64,000 bases of DNA from Melanocharis versteri (Eukaryota > Chordata > Aves > Passeriformes > Melanocharitidae), in contig VZTG01000491.1 in NCBI GenBank assembly GCA_013397845.1, forward strand, positions 1,419,673-1,483,672. Direction: 5' to 3'. How positions within the stretch are numbered: position 1 is the stretch's first letter; each line of letters begins with the position of its first letter. The notes below the pieces were generated by a model. That model saw nothing but the letters and a program-made list of their open reading frames with translations, was not told where the DNA came from and searched no databases. This document shows positions 1 through 11,500 of the stretch, piece by piece. Position numbers and translations under genes: made by a program.

Positions 1-3000
1 GATGTGACCCTGCCCAGCCAGCACAGAGACGTGAGCACGGCCAAACTCACTGGGTTTTTGTGAGTAAAACCACTTTCACGTGACAGTTTGCAGGACAGCC
101 CCTGGAAACACAAACACGAGAGGGTGGGTTATTGTTCAGGCAGTCCCAGCGCTGACACACGGACGGGAGGCACTGTTCAGTCATGTGTGCAACCTTGTAA
201 AAATGTGTTTTGGATCCCTGTTGCCATGGAGGAAGTGATGCCACACTTCACCTCCAACCCCCTGCATGTCTCCTGCTGTGTTTCTCAGCTTGGAAATGGT
301 GCTGATGCTGTGGCACCGTGGGGCCATTGCAGTGGAAGAGCCCAGTGGTGCTGGTGGCACCAGCCTCTGAGTCAGAAAAGCGGGGCTGAGAGCACCCTTT
401 CACCTGTCTGGTGGCCAGGAGATGTACCAAGCCACTGGCAGACACCACTGGCATCCTGCGTCCAAGGTGAGAGCTGTGTAGATGCTCAGCCTCCTGCTAC
501 AAATCCCCAGTTCCTATTGTTCTCTCCCACAACAGCCTGCATAACTCTGCGGGGAAAAAAAAGAGTCCTGATCAGACTGGTTCCAACAGACTGGCTGCTG
601 GGTCACCTTCTGATACCATGATCTCACCAAGGTGCCAAACAGCTTCTGCCATCAAAAGGCTGTGGGATGCTGGAGGTGGGCAGGGGTCATTTTTGGCGAT
701 TAGATTGCAAAGCAGGAGTCTAAATTTCACAGGTGTCCAAAAGAAGAAGGTGAAGGAAATGAAAGTTACAACCACAATAAAGGTATAGAGGGTATAGGAG
801 GGTTGATAAGATAAAGCAAGTTCTTTTATGGCTTATTTCCTGGCCTTGATCACTTGATACAGATCAAGATTACAACAGTTAATGGCTCTGTCATTTGCTG
901 AGGTTGGTCTCAGGGAATTTTGGTTGCTACTTGTCAGGTCTTTCTCCCTCACGCCTCTCTTTTGTTATCTGATGCAAAGGCAGCATTATAAGGACATAAA
1001 AGACAGTCCAATAAAGAAAATTTAATCCAAAGCAAGGTAGATTGAAGTGCTTTCACAAAAGATCTTTGCATCAGAATTGTCACCATTTTATTTGAGGTCA
1101 AACAATCACTTAGAAAGGACAGTTTCATCTCTTTAAACATTTCAGAACATATATCATGGACAGCTCTGCCTGATAAATTAATTACTAGAGATTTTACATT
1201 ATCTACATTGGCAAGTTCATTAGTACCACTTCAAAGCTTCCCTGAGAAATGCCCAGGAAACAAGCATCAAACATTTTGGCTTAACTGGAAAGCTCACTCT
1301 GCTTTCTCTTATTTAACTTATTAGTCATATATTATTCAAATAAAATAAATAGTGCTGCCTCCTCTGCTCATCCAGGCAAAGCCTTTAGCAGCAATCCACT
1401 GGTTCATTCAGGATGGGCATGCACCAGCCATGGGCCATGTCTCAGCACCAGCCCCCCATGCAATCCAGACCCCCTCAGGGCCCATCCGTGGGCTTAACAC
1501 TGTTCCTGCTGGCTCAGGTGTTACTGGGATGCTTGCAGTGTTTAGACCCAGGTCCCTGCAGACAGACAGGACAGCAGCTCACATGGCACAGTCACACCTC
1601 CACCTGGGACATGGCTGTTTGCTGCAGAGAACTGGTCACCAGCATAGGCAGGAGATGTCTGCAAAATGCTTTGTGGTCTGAAAATATCTTTTCTTACAAG
1701 ATCATTACTCTTCTGGAATGAGGTTCCTATGCAGAATACCCATCAGTTTGTCATTATTAATTCTACCAGGAAGGAAAGCAAATTAGTCTAAATTTTGGTG
1801 CTCAATGAGTCAGAACCAGTTAGAAGTCACCTCTGTAAACCTTAACAATGTGGCTCTGCAATACCAGGCGCTCAGTAACAACATAGAAGCTCTTCCAGAC
1901 ATCAATATTTTCCCTTCTGTTTTCTGCTTCCTTTAGCACATTTTTAGGAGATGGGTATGCAGACTTTTTTAACCTTTATTAAGTAAAGAACTTGATGAGG
2001 AAGACAGAATGGGGGCACGTTTTGGCCACCAGACAATGCAGTAAGGTGTTTTTGAGTGATGGCTTAATTCATTTTAAATTACATAGAGACATCAATATCA
2101 CATTGATAATCTGTCCACAGTGATGCTTGTTATTTCTGCCCTGAGCTGGGTCCAAAGTAGAGAAAGTTAATCAAATTCAATCCTCCTGGTTTGTTCTCCT
2201 CTCATGCTGGGGTTGTAGGATACCTAAAGGAGGGAGGACAGACCCGCCTTCACACTGTAGTTGTTTTCCTTGGACTGGCTGTGAACAGGCAGAATGGCAT
2301 CTCTAGACCTGGAGGAACTGGGCCAAGTTCTGTGAAAATGCTGAGTTTTCCCCTGCCCTGTCCTCCCCCTGGTACACTGGGATCTGCCAGCAGCTTGATT
2401 ATCATGCTGCGCACGCTCCCCGAGTCACACTCCCACATAGGAGAAGGTTTTTCTTTCCTCCCTGTGTTTGATTGCCACTGCTCCCACGGCCCACCAGCTA
2501 GCCCAAAGTGATATAATAATGATTTGCTGGCAAAAAATAATCAAACAGACAATTTCACTGGCACAGGCTGATTGCCTTGTGTTTAGCCACTGTCCTAAAT
2601 TCAAACAACCTGAAAATGCTGCAGAACAGGAGAGGAAAAGGCGTCCCCAGTTGGAGAGCTGGAAAGGCACATGACAAACATTTGAAATGTTTTGGACTGA
2701 TCCTTCCCCCTTCCTTGGGCTGGTGCACAGCTCCAGCAGGTGCAGCTTTCCACAACCCTCTATTAAGAGCCACAGCCAAATTCAACATCTAACCCCAAAT
2801 TATTATTATTATTGTTATTGTGAGTCAGAGGAGGCTGAAAGGACCATTTCACAACCCTGAATGGATTCAGCTGCAGAGTTCACCATCGGCAAATGATTTC
2901 CGTGATCATCGTGCCAATGTTGCAGTGCTTTTAAAATGTCCTGACACGTGCTTTAGTACCAGCATCACTGGATTCTGGCTGGTTTCCAAGAAATAAATCT

Positions 3001-3650
3001 TCTCAGCAAATATTCTGCAGGGTGAGCATAATGTGGTCTGTAACACAAATGCAAAACACGGCTGTAGTTTACCCTGAGGGGGACACTGATGTGTGATGAT
3101 CTAAATGGGCCTTTTTGGCCCAGACTGCCAGGATTTTAGGAGTCCCTTGTGGGCAAGGCTGGAGGATAAGGTGAGAATAATCGGGGAAACAGCAATTAGC
3201 TTCACCCAAGGAGGTTAATGAGGAAAGAAATTTTCCTGTTATAACAGTCCTGGCCACCAGCCTTTCCCTCCCCTCTCTCCTGTCCCTCCCCAGGGACAGC
3301 CTGCAATCCCAGTCCCATCCAGTGAGCCTTCCCAATGCTGGGGTTCCGGTTGCAGGTCAGATTCTTTTATTCTCTTCTGTCGGGTTACAAGTTTTGCTGT
3401 GCTGTGTTATACTCTAGATTGTATTCCAGAGATCTGCCATGTGGAGAACACCACAGCTGCTGGCTGGGGCTGACTGCAGGGGAGCTGGAATTGCTGAGCC
3501 TGGAAAACAGTCTGCGAGAAAAAGGAGCCAGACGCTTTCTAGATGTGCATAGCAAAAGGTCACAGGGCAAGCTGCAATGAGGGAAATCTGCTTGGGTATC
3601 AGAAATAAACCTTTTTGCTCCCAGGTGGTCAGCACTAGCACCAGCTGCCC
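1..3650. other. Intergenic DNA upstream of XPNPEP1, no gene recognised
   Basis: No open frame here resembles a known protein, and no exon-like block of conserved coding sequence was recognised on either strand. The longest open frame (88-621, +) is low-complexity and lacks family motifs. By human synteny this side would face ADD3 in divergent orientation, but no ADD3 coding exon is visible; non-coding first exons would be invisible to this reading. The only simple repeat of note is an ATT run near 2.8 kb. Confidence 0.6.
2799..2820. repeat. (ATT)n microsatellite, imperfect
   Basis: A short run of ATT trinucleotides is broken by one GTT. It is an ordinary simple repeat. Confidence 0.85.
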
Positions 3651-3654
3651 AGGG

Positions 3655-3800
3655 TGGCTGTGCTTCTCCTTTCTTGGAGACACTCAAAACCCAGCAGGAC
3701 AGTCCCTACACAACCTGCTCCAGCTTCGAAGCTGGCCTTGCTTTTAGTAGAGGGTTTGACTGGAGACCTCCAAAAGCCTACTGCTTTTGCAGGCAAACCC
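3655..3800 (+). mobile_element. CR1 LINE 3' fragment, + strand, degenerate
   Basis: The text reads like the CR1 tail: TTGGAGACACTCAAAACCC, then an AACCTGCTCC block, then a GGGTTTGACTGGA-type block and GACCTCCAAAAG. These follow in the order of the avian CR1 consensus as I know it. The copy is diverged and lacks a clean 8-bp terminal repeat. Exact edges are uncertain by tens of bases. Confidence 0.65.
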
Positions 3801-3884
3801 CTCTTGTCTGGACACAGCTACAAAGCAGAAACTTTTCTTTTGTTGTAGCCTTTCTTGGTGGCGATCTTTTCATGCCCGCATTTC

Positions 3885-3966
3885 TCCCGGCCTTGAGTAC
3901 TTCCAGAGCTGGGGCATCCACAACTTCTCTGGGCAACCTGTTTCAGTGCCTCACCACCCTCACAGC
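3885..3966 (-). mobile_element. CR1 LINE fragment, - strand
   Basis: Read on the minus strand it gives GTGAGGGTGGTGAGGCACTG, then AACAGGTTGCCCAGAGAAG, then TTGTGGATGCCCCAGCTCTG, a hallmark CR1 segment just before the 3' tail. It ends abruptly at the N at 3967, so its upstream part may be lost or misassembled. It lies opposite in orientation to the CR1 pieces on both sides. Confidence 0.75.
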
Positions 3967-4084
3967 ANATCCAGCACTGACAGCCGGGCCCAGCCGGGGT
4001 GGCCAGGCCCAGGCGGCTCCGTCAGTCCTGTGGAGGGCTGGGGGAGGCTTTTAACCCAGGTGGGCAGGAACAGCTCGCTTACGA

Positions 4085-4117
4085 GGAGATACGGTGGGAG
4101 CTGGGCCTGTTCAGTCT
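4085..4117 (+). mobile_element. CR1 LINE fragment, + strand, left half of an interrupted copy
   Basis: GATACGGTGGGAGCTGGGC followed by CTGTTCAGTCT is the CR1 segment that normally continues into a GGAGAAGAGGAGGCT-like block. It stops exactly at the N at 4118. The later part of a same-orientation CR1 resumes at 4435, just past another N, which suggests that the two pieces were one element. Confidence 0.65.
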
Positions 4118-4118
4118 N

Positions 4119-4433
4119 CCTTCCTAATACCTAATTATAACCCGTGTGGGACAGGCGCTCCGCTCCGCTCCGGTCCCTCCCCGCCGGCTGCAGCGCACTC
4201 GGGTGCCCCGGGCTCCACACCGCCTCCCCCTCACCCGGGACACGGAGCCCCGCGCCCTGTCCGGACACCGCCGGCGGGGACAGCGCCGGACGGGACGGGA
4301 CGGGACGGGACGGGCGNGGACGGGACGGGACGGGACGGGACGGGACGGGACGGGACGGGCGGTCCCCGCAGGGCTCAGCCGCGCGGTCACGCCGGGCAGC
4401 GCGGCGGTCCCGATCCCGGTGGCGGTGCCATTG
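4119..4433. other. CpG-rich block, possible promoter island of XPNPEP1
   Basis: This roughly 315-base block has very high GC and dense CpG, unlike the flanking DNA, and carries GC-box-like CCGCC and GGCGGGG strings. It lies about 4 kb upstream of the XPNPEP1 start-codon exon on the same strand, so it could hold the promoter and untranslated first exon. However, it is bordered on both sides by single N bases inside a CR1 copy, so its placement may be an assembly product. No first exon with a convincing splice donor could be assigned. Confidence 0.45.
4288..4360 (+). repeat. (GGGAC)n pentanucleotide run with G-quadruplex potential
   Basis: An almost pure run of CGGGA units is interrupted once at the N at 4317. 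It contains about thirteen GGG tracts separated by two-base AC loops, which meets the canonical G3N1-7 four-tract rule for G-quadruplexes on the + strand. Such tracts are hard to sequence, so the true copy number is uncertain. Confidence 0.9.
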
Positions 4434-4434
4434 N

Positions 4435-4684
4435 CGAGGAGCAATGGCCATAAACTGAAACACAAGAAGTTCCACCTCAATATGAGGAAGGACTTCTTTA
4501 TGTTGAGAGTAGCAGAGCACTGAACAGGCTACCCAGGGATGCTGTGGTGTTTCCTTCCCTGGAGACATTCAAAACCCACCTGGATGTGTTCCTGTGTCAC
4601 CTTCTCCAGGTGACCCTGCCTTGGCTGGGGATTTGGACTGGACCAGAGGTCCTTTCCAACCCTAACAATTCTGCCATTCTGTTT
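4435..4684 (+). mobile_element. CR1 LINE 3' end, + strand
   Basis: The order of blocks is CR1-like: AACACAAGAAGTTCCACCTC, ATGAGGAAGGACTTCTTTAT, a GCACTGAACAGGCTACCCAG block, GAGACATTCAAAACCCACCT, and a terminal GGTCCTTTCCAACCC segment. It ends in two near copies of ATTCTGxx, the 8-bp terminal repeat typical of CR1. The 5' side is truncated at the N at 4434; the missing part sits at 4085-4117. Confidence 0.9.
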
Positions 4685-5344
4685 GGTGAGTTCGAGGTGC
4701 TGGAGGTACTGTGGAGAGGAGACAAGCAGTGGGGCTTGTGCCTCAGTGCATGGCTGCTTGGGCAGTGAGTGCTTGGGCTGCCCTGTGTGCAGCCAGTCCA
4801 GGCCAGAGAGGCCTGGCTTTGAGCTGGTGCTGCTGGCTCCCGACTGTGCAAGCTAATGTGCTTTTTTGGAGCAAGAGTATTCATAAAAGAGGAAGTGGAG
4901 AGGAAATTATCACAAGGAAGAGCATATCTGAAGAAAACATGACATAAACACTCGGGGTGGCCTAACACAGCAGCCACAGGCAGACCTCCTGGCCTTGCCT
5001 CCCCTCCCCGCCGTGGCACTGACACACACCCTGACACAGTGGGCTTGGTGGCCCTGGCCCTGGCCATTGCTGGCGCCGGGGCTTGCAGCAGCCCACCGCT
5101 GTGCATGCATGTGGGAGGCAGGAGGATGTGTCTGGTTCCTCTGGCAGCATTTTCGTGGTTGCTCTTTACCCCGTGTGTCTGATGGAGATGCTGTCCAGGC
5201 AGGATCTGGTCTGGGCTCTTGGAGAACTGCCTCCTGCAGTCTGAGTGAGGTGTAGATAATATACGTCTAGACAGTGACAGATTTTGGGATCCAGCTCTGA
5301 CTCTCGTCATGCTACAGTGGTACTTTGCATGTTACTCCTGCTCT

Positions 5345-5385
5345 GCCTTAACTTCCCCGTCTGTAAAATGAGTGGCCTCTGACAG
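5345..5385 (+). mobile_element. Possible MIR SINE scrap
   Basis: CTTCCCCGTCTGTAAAATGA resembles the MIR segment that reads cagtttccccatctgtaaaatgg in the consensus. It is too short for a firm call. Confidence 0.3.
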
Positions 5386-6779
5386 AGTGACTGAGAAAAC
5401 AAATTGGCATAAACCAGCACACACTTGCAAGATTTAATCATAAATCTTGACAAGCAAATGCCTGGCCCTTGATGTTCCCTGTTCCCTCGTGGTTCACCCT
5501 CAGTGCATCTCTAATCTTACCACCAAGAACATAGTGTTAATGCATTTTCAGCTCATTGCTAGGGGATGAGAAAGTTTTATGGGAGGGCAAAGTTTGTGAG
5601 CCACTTCAGTTTTGCCCTTTGCTTTCTCAGGCACAGTGGAGCTTATGAAGGCCGAGCAAAGAGCTGGATGGTATTTTGTATGAGCAGAGACAAGTGGCAT
5701 CCAGACGTGGGGAACTGCAGAGACAGGTAACAAGGGAGCCTGATACCTTTGAAAAAGTTAGGGCAGGAAGTGGGACTGGTTCTTGCACTGCTACAGCCAC
5801 TACCTTAATTTCAGCCGTGTTTTGTTTTAATCACTGGACTGATTAAATAATGATAGGAATGATGATAGAGAAGCTGTTTTAACTTTGTAGAGGCTTGTAA
5901 TTATGGCCAAGAGAGGAAAAGTCAGCTGTTAAGATTTATAGGGGTGACCAGAATAAATGGCTACCAACTATCTCTGATAAAACAGCTTCTATTTCTCTGG
6001 AAACAGAACACAATTTTTATTGTAAAGTTTGTGGAGGATATTTTGAAAGCCATTTCCTGTAATGTGGGGGTTATCCAAAATAGAAGTCCTCCTTAATATG
6101 AGTTTTGTTGCTAATCTACCTTAGTTGTGTTTTTAATATTGCAAGCAAATCTTTCAACAGTGAGAGTACTTTTTAAATGATTTTTTTTTTTTGTCCTTGA
6201 GAGAATCTCATCTTGCTAAGAAAACCATGGCTTGTCAGCAAGGAGCTTTATTAAAAGGCAAAGCCTTGTCATGCCTTGCCTATTTATATGAGACTTTTAG
6301 ACTCCTGGAGACAAAGCACAGGCCAAGAAAGGAAGCTGTGCCCTTATGAGTTTGTAGAAAGAGATTCTTTTCTGCTGGCTAGTCGCTATGTTGTTGCTCT
6401 GTGTCCTTTGTGTTTCACTCTCTCTGAGCATAAATCAGCAGCAATGTTATAGAGTGTTACAGCAGCTTGCTGTGGAGGACAAACAGAAACAATCACACTA
6501 TCATAAAGTTCAGTGTAGCTTGCAAACACTGTATAAAACAATGAAATTTGTCCTGGAAATAAATCTGAAGTGTAATCCCCAACAAAGGGACAAGATACCA
6601 ATTTGAGGATATAGTGTATGGTGCCTTTTGAGCTTGATTTGCTTTTTGTGGTCTGGGTTTTAAAAGACAGTGTACGTGTGGGCAGAGTCAGTCTCACACA
6701 GGTCTGGTGTGCTCTAAACTTCCTGTGATGAGACATGTGAATGGTAGTCTTGGGTTTTCTTGACACCTGAATGCATCAG

Positions 6780-6981
6780 ATCTTGGTTCAGTTCCTGACT
6801 CGGTCACAGCGCTGCTGTGTGACCTGGGTCAAATCATATCTTGTGAAAGGGAGGCAGCTTTTCTGCCTTCCTGTTTAGATGGCAGACATCACAGGGCAGG
6901 GACTGTACCTTATTGTGTTTTGGCATAAGACCGTAATGTCATCTGGGACTCCTGGTAGCTGCTGAGGTGTAAATAGAATAA
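6780..6981 (+). mobile_element. Ancient MIR/CORE-like SINE with L2/L3-type tail
   Basis: The segment opens with GGTTCAGTTCCTGACTCGG and continues with GTGTGACCTGGGTCAAATCA, matching the MIR core order (tRNA-like box B, then the core). Its 3' part has GGGCAGGGACTGTACCTTAT and ends in a short TAAATAGAATAA tail, like L2/L3-mobilised amniote SINEs. It is heavily diverged, consistent with an old insertion. Identification is from memory of consensus sequences. Confidence 0.55.
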
Positions 6982-8405
6982 GTGCCTGGATAAGCAAGAA
7001 ACGTTTGAGACTTGCATGCTGTTTGCTTCTCCCATCTATGACTTGTTTGTAGACATGGCTGTGAAATGAGCTGTGAAATTAACTGCTCAGGATAAAATAC
7101 TTCATAGCATGGCCTTCAAGCAGCGCATAACCTACCCACCTTGCCCTGGAAAGTGACAGCATCAAAGAGAGTTCTTAAAAATGTGAAAGGAGTGGAGAGA
7201 AAACCAGGAAGGAGTTTGTCCCAGTTTGGGCAGGCTTTGGAGATATGAGTGAAGAAAAAGATGGAGAACCTCTGAAAGAGTTCAGACTACTTGATTTTCA
7301 TAGTTTTTCTGGCCAGGCATCCTCTGCAGCCAGCGCGTGCCTCCCACTGCAGCTGTCTCTTGTGCCAGCACCGCAGCAGGGCCTGGTGCATCACTGTGCC
7401 AGGTGCTCGGTGGGTGAGGGTTTTGGGGGAGCACATTGAGAGGCTGGTGTTCACTGCAATGCCAAGGACACACCCATTGCAAAAACACAGCCAGGTAGGG
7501 TGACTGGCCTGTGCCCTTGTTTTTCCCTCTGATCTGCTGTGTGCCATCCAGGCTGTGCCCCACCCCTGCCTGACACCAGCTGAGATCTGCAGAGCATTTG
7601 CCAAAGGTCTTTAGAGAGCATTCCCATAAGCATCCTTAGTTGTCCTCTGGGAGTCACTTGTGAGAGCTCAGTGGGCTGTTCCTCCTGTTACAGTTGTGTT
7701 CTTGCTAGGTGAATGAATATGCATCCCTGAGGTCAATGTGGCCAGTGAACGCATCCCTCTGAATGTCCTTGGGAGCAGATTTCTTTTGTCTGAGTTAATT
7801 TAGTCACCAGCTCACCACGAAACTCTGGGTTACAGTAAAACTTCTAAAAATTGCATTTATAATTGGTCCATTTCTGAGTTCCTGATGTGCATGTCTTCCT
7901 CTCCCAGCAGCCTGTGCTCCTGTGATGTATAAGCCACAGCATCCCCAGCCCTAGAGTGAAAAGACTGAAAGTTTCTCTCAGTACACTTCACAGGTGGGGC
8001 TGGTTCTGATCTGTGGGTACTTGGCTCCCATGCCAAGACCTTTTCTGGCTGTCATAGGGTATGTCTGAGGTGCTTTGGTTCCTGGTGCTGTCCACATACC
8101 AGAAGGGGTTGAGCAGTGCGTTAAGCTTACGTGTATCACCACAGGGCATGCCATCCGTCATCAGATGGGAAAGATCCTTTCCAGGACAGGCCAGCTTTGA
8201 CTCTATGGCCTTAACCTGATTTCTTGTTCTCAAGGAGCATGAATGAAGAGACAAGACAGGTGAAATTCTGGTCTGAGAGGGATGATGTTCGCACAGTTGT
8301 CCTCAAGGGGAGTTTCCAGTTTCCTCCAGCCTGTGCATGTGGGTGACCTGGGATGGCTGGAGAAACACTGAAGTTTCATGCTTTGTTTTAGTTGCAGGTA
8401 GGAAG

Positions 8406-8522
8406 ATGAGTCCGAAAATTACAACAGAGCTGCTGAAGCAACTGCGGCAGGTGATGAAGAATCCCAAGTATGTCCAGGAGCCTGTCCAAGCCTACATAGT
8501 GCCCTCTGGAGATGCCCACCAG
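8406..8522 (+). CDS. XPNPEP1: XPNPEP1 coding exon 1 (residues 1-39)
   Basis: Begins MSPKITTELLKQLRQ and ends PSGDAHQ, followed by a GTATGG donor in phase 0. The exon itself starts at 8398 after a TTGCAG acceptor, leaving eight bases before the ATG, so an upstream exon must exist. Those bases read in frame as AGG AAG before the ATG, so an N-terminal extension from another exon remains possible. Confidence 0.95.
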
Positions 8523-11500
8523 GTATGGATGGATGCATTATGGGAATGGTCACACTTTCCTTCCCTGCAAAAAATAAAAGCCAGGTATAACTAAAATCAT
8601 CCTTTGTTCACTTGCTTTAATGATTCTAGCATAAAAGTCTGGGAAACTTGAGAAATACCGTGATGGAAAACATTTCTGGGGTCTGTTCAGGAGACTGAGG
8701 TTTTTATGTTCTTGTAACAAATCGGAGTGGATGTTCCACCCACAGCTTTTCACCAGATTGTCTTCAGGGAGCTCACACTGCAGAAAAGAGAGCTTGCCAA
8801 GGCACTTGCTGTGCCCATCCTGGCTGTTGGGAAGAATGGGTTTATTGGAGGAGGAACAGGCCTTATCTGGTGTTTACTTTCCCCCGTAGCACCTCCTGAT
8901 CAATACATATTCTCAAGCAAGGTAGCAAAGGTTTAGTTGTAGAACTTTCTCTTTGCTAGATCCAGTTTTTGGTGGAATTTGTTGCCCTGTGCTAGAGCCC
9001 TTCAGATCCCACATGGAGGGGCCTTAGGAGAGGCAGGGAAGGAACAGGCCGCAGTGGCGCTTCCCGTTCCATGTTGTTCTGCATCATTTTCTGTGCTCTA
9101 AAGACAGGAGGGAAGTCTGAGCCCAGTGTGGTAACTCATGGCAGTAACTGTTGTGTGCTGCTTCCACTGTTAATAATTTTGTAGTCTGAACTGCCTTTTA
9201 CCTCCCCTGCTTGCTCATGTGCAAGTTTCACTCTTCTGTTCACTCTGTTAGGAGACCCAAGAACTGCTGAGGTTTTTTCCCTCCTCAGCCATTTTCAGGA
9301 AACAAAAGACCTGAAGCTTTACTGGCTCACACCCAAAGCTCCCTTTTACCCCAGGGTGCACCAGAGCGAAATGCAACTGAATCAGAACCTTTGCCCTTGA
9401 CTTGGCACTGGGGTGAGCTGGGTCCAGACTTGCCTGTGCCCTGAGACCATATGTGCAGCATCGTATTTCCTCACAGGGAGATCCAAACTTGGGCAGGTAG
9501 GGGGAAGGCGTTTTCTGCAGCTGCTATTGTCTGCTGCATTCCTGCCTCAAGCTGCCTCTGTTCATATATAACTCTGGTTTCATTTCACTAGACATTAAAT
9601 GCTGTCATGTGAGTTGAAGAATGTGACCCTCAGGACTTCTGGGTTTTTCTGTTGCTTTCTTTTCCTTGACAGAGTGCAGTTAAGCAGAGAACCCCATGTT
9701 GCTATTTCCTGCCAGGCGAGTTGGTCAGGTTTCTCTGCAGAGGGAATCTATCTGAATAGAAACGATTACTGAAAACTGCTGATTCTGGTGCCTCCTGAAT
9801 AGCTGGTGCAGGATTTTTTTCTGTGAGGGTTGGGAATTGATGCAGTTTTTGCCAATGGCAGAAACCTCTTGATCTCAGAACAGCCTTACTGATTCCAGGT
9901 GAATTGTGATGGCCTGTGATTTGAAACTTCTCCATGTTCCAAGCAAGGGTTTGTTTCCTGTGTGCAAACAAGAACTTTACAGCCCTGCAGTCAGATTTTG
10001 CTCTTAGGCAGCTCCCTCTATGACTCAGAATACTATGGTTTCATGATACCCAAGTGTTTGGTGGCCTAAGCAATTTCCTCCCCACAGCCCAAACAAGCTA
10101 TGTATTGCTGTCCTCACCTCTCTCAGCTATTCCTGGGGCTGTCCTGGCATCCACATCACAGAACTTGTCAACAAATAGGGCTTTCCCTCCTGTGGTGTTG
10201 CCACACAGTTTAGATTGGGGGAAACTTTATTCCCTTCTGGGTTGCAGAGGAACCCCTGGATTGGACTGATGCTGATACACCCTGATGCTGCAGCTTGCTG
10301 ACTAATTTCTCTTTGTAACACTGGGAATGTTGATGAGCTCTGAGTTCTGTGATGCTTTTAATGTTGGTTTTCCTGCAAGGCTAGGAGGCTTAGATTATCA
10401 TACTGCCAGAAGTCCTCCTACCAGTTGGTATCCTTTGCTTTCCATGTTTAGTTGTGTAAGGAACTGAAAGACTTGCAGAGCTTCTAAAATACGGATGGCT
10501 CTGACTCAGGCCTAACCAAGTCTGCCTTGGGTTTGTGGCTCTTGCACTCAGCCCTGGATGTTGGCTGGCTGCTTTAATTTTTGAAAATTTTGATGCTTTT
10601 GATAAGTAGTCAGAGAAACAGACTATTTCCTTGGGGACCTGGGTGGTCCAGAGGCTGATGAGAAAGGAAGACAGTCCCAGCCAAAAGTGGAATGAAGCCC
10701 AAAGAGCCCCACTTCTTTTCACGTGTGCTGGGTGGCTACAGGTGCCCAAGGATCATGAAGAGCTGAAAAGCCATGTTTTTGAGAATGAGACACCTAAGCC
10801 GTTTGTGGTTTAGTTAAAAATGTCTGTCAGAGCCTTTGGGATGTTGCAGTGGTAAAGGCAGGATCCATTTGAAGTTGAGTCAATGTGTGTTTACAATGAA
10901 TCTGGAGTTTGCCCATATGGGACTATTCAGAGGTTGGAAGAGCTGCTTCTTAATGGGAGGGAATGATGTTTGGATTAGAGCTTGGGTTTGGAGCCAGTCA
11001 CAGCTTAACTGTGGCTGGCTTCACCCTCCAGGCCTTGACTCAAAACAAATTTGATCAGATTTGGCTGGTTGTCCACATGAAGGAAGCACCTGCCCAGCTT
11101 AGGGCCCTGTGTTTGGGTTGGCAGAGGTGCTGTCTTCTGCTCAGGGCTGGCTCCTCTGACACACACTTGTGCTGAGCTGAGGAATCAGCCGAGTTACAAA
11201 GCAAGAGATGGCTTGTGCACAGGTTGCTCTGACCTGTTCCAAGTCTTACCAATGCGGTTCGGTTTTTGGCGGTGAATACCTCCCTCCCTCCAGGTACACA
11301 GCAGTGTTTGTTCTTTAAGGATGCCAGTGTCATGGCTCAGAGGGTAGCCAGATGCACTTTGCATTGCTGATCTTGGTTGACATTAGATTAGAATGAGCTT
11401 AAACATGTTTACAGCACAACCATGCAGGCTCTGGGGATAAGCAGCACTGTTTTTTGGGGGGTTCTTCCTGACTTAGCTGAGGGGTTTTTGTGATGCAGCC

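Larger units (their letters stand above)
4685..8397. other. Non-coding DNA before the XPNPEP1 start exon
   Basis: This is either first-intron or promoter-distal DNA of XPNPEP1. No coding exon was recognised. The human long isoform has extra N-terminal residues encoded upstream of this position, but no matching exon could be found. It contains an ancient MIR-like SINE (6780-6981) and a weaker MIR-like scrap near 5345-5385. A long minus-strand open frame at 4597-5310 runs antisense through the CR1 and has no recognisable domain. Confidence 0.55.

Noticed and set aside
88..621. 177-codon plus-strand open frame
   Set aside because: No domain, no conserved motif, no splice-supported context; it overlaps other chance frames.
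4094..4523. Open frames on both strands through the (GGGAC)n block
   Set aside because: GC-rich repeats lack stop codons in every frame; translations are low-complexity GTGRD/RPVPS repeats and contain N positions.
4597..5310. 237-codon minus-strand open frame
   Set aside because: It begins upstream in unique DNA but runs antisense into a CR1 tail, with no recognisable domain; likely chance.
8727..8936. Short open frame in the first coding intron
   Set aside because: It is not needed by the XPNPEP1 frame, and no homology was recognised.
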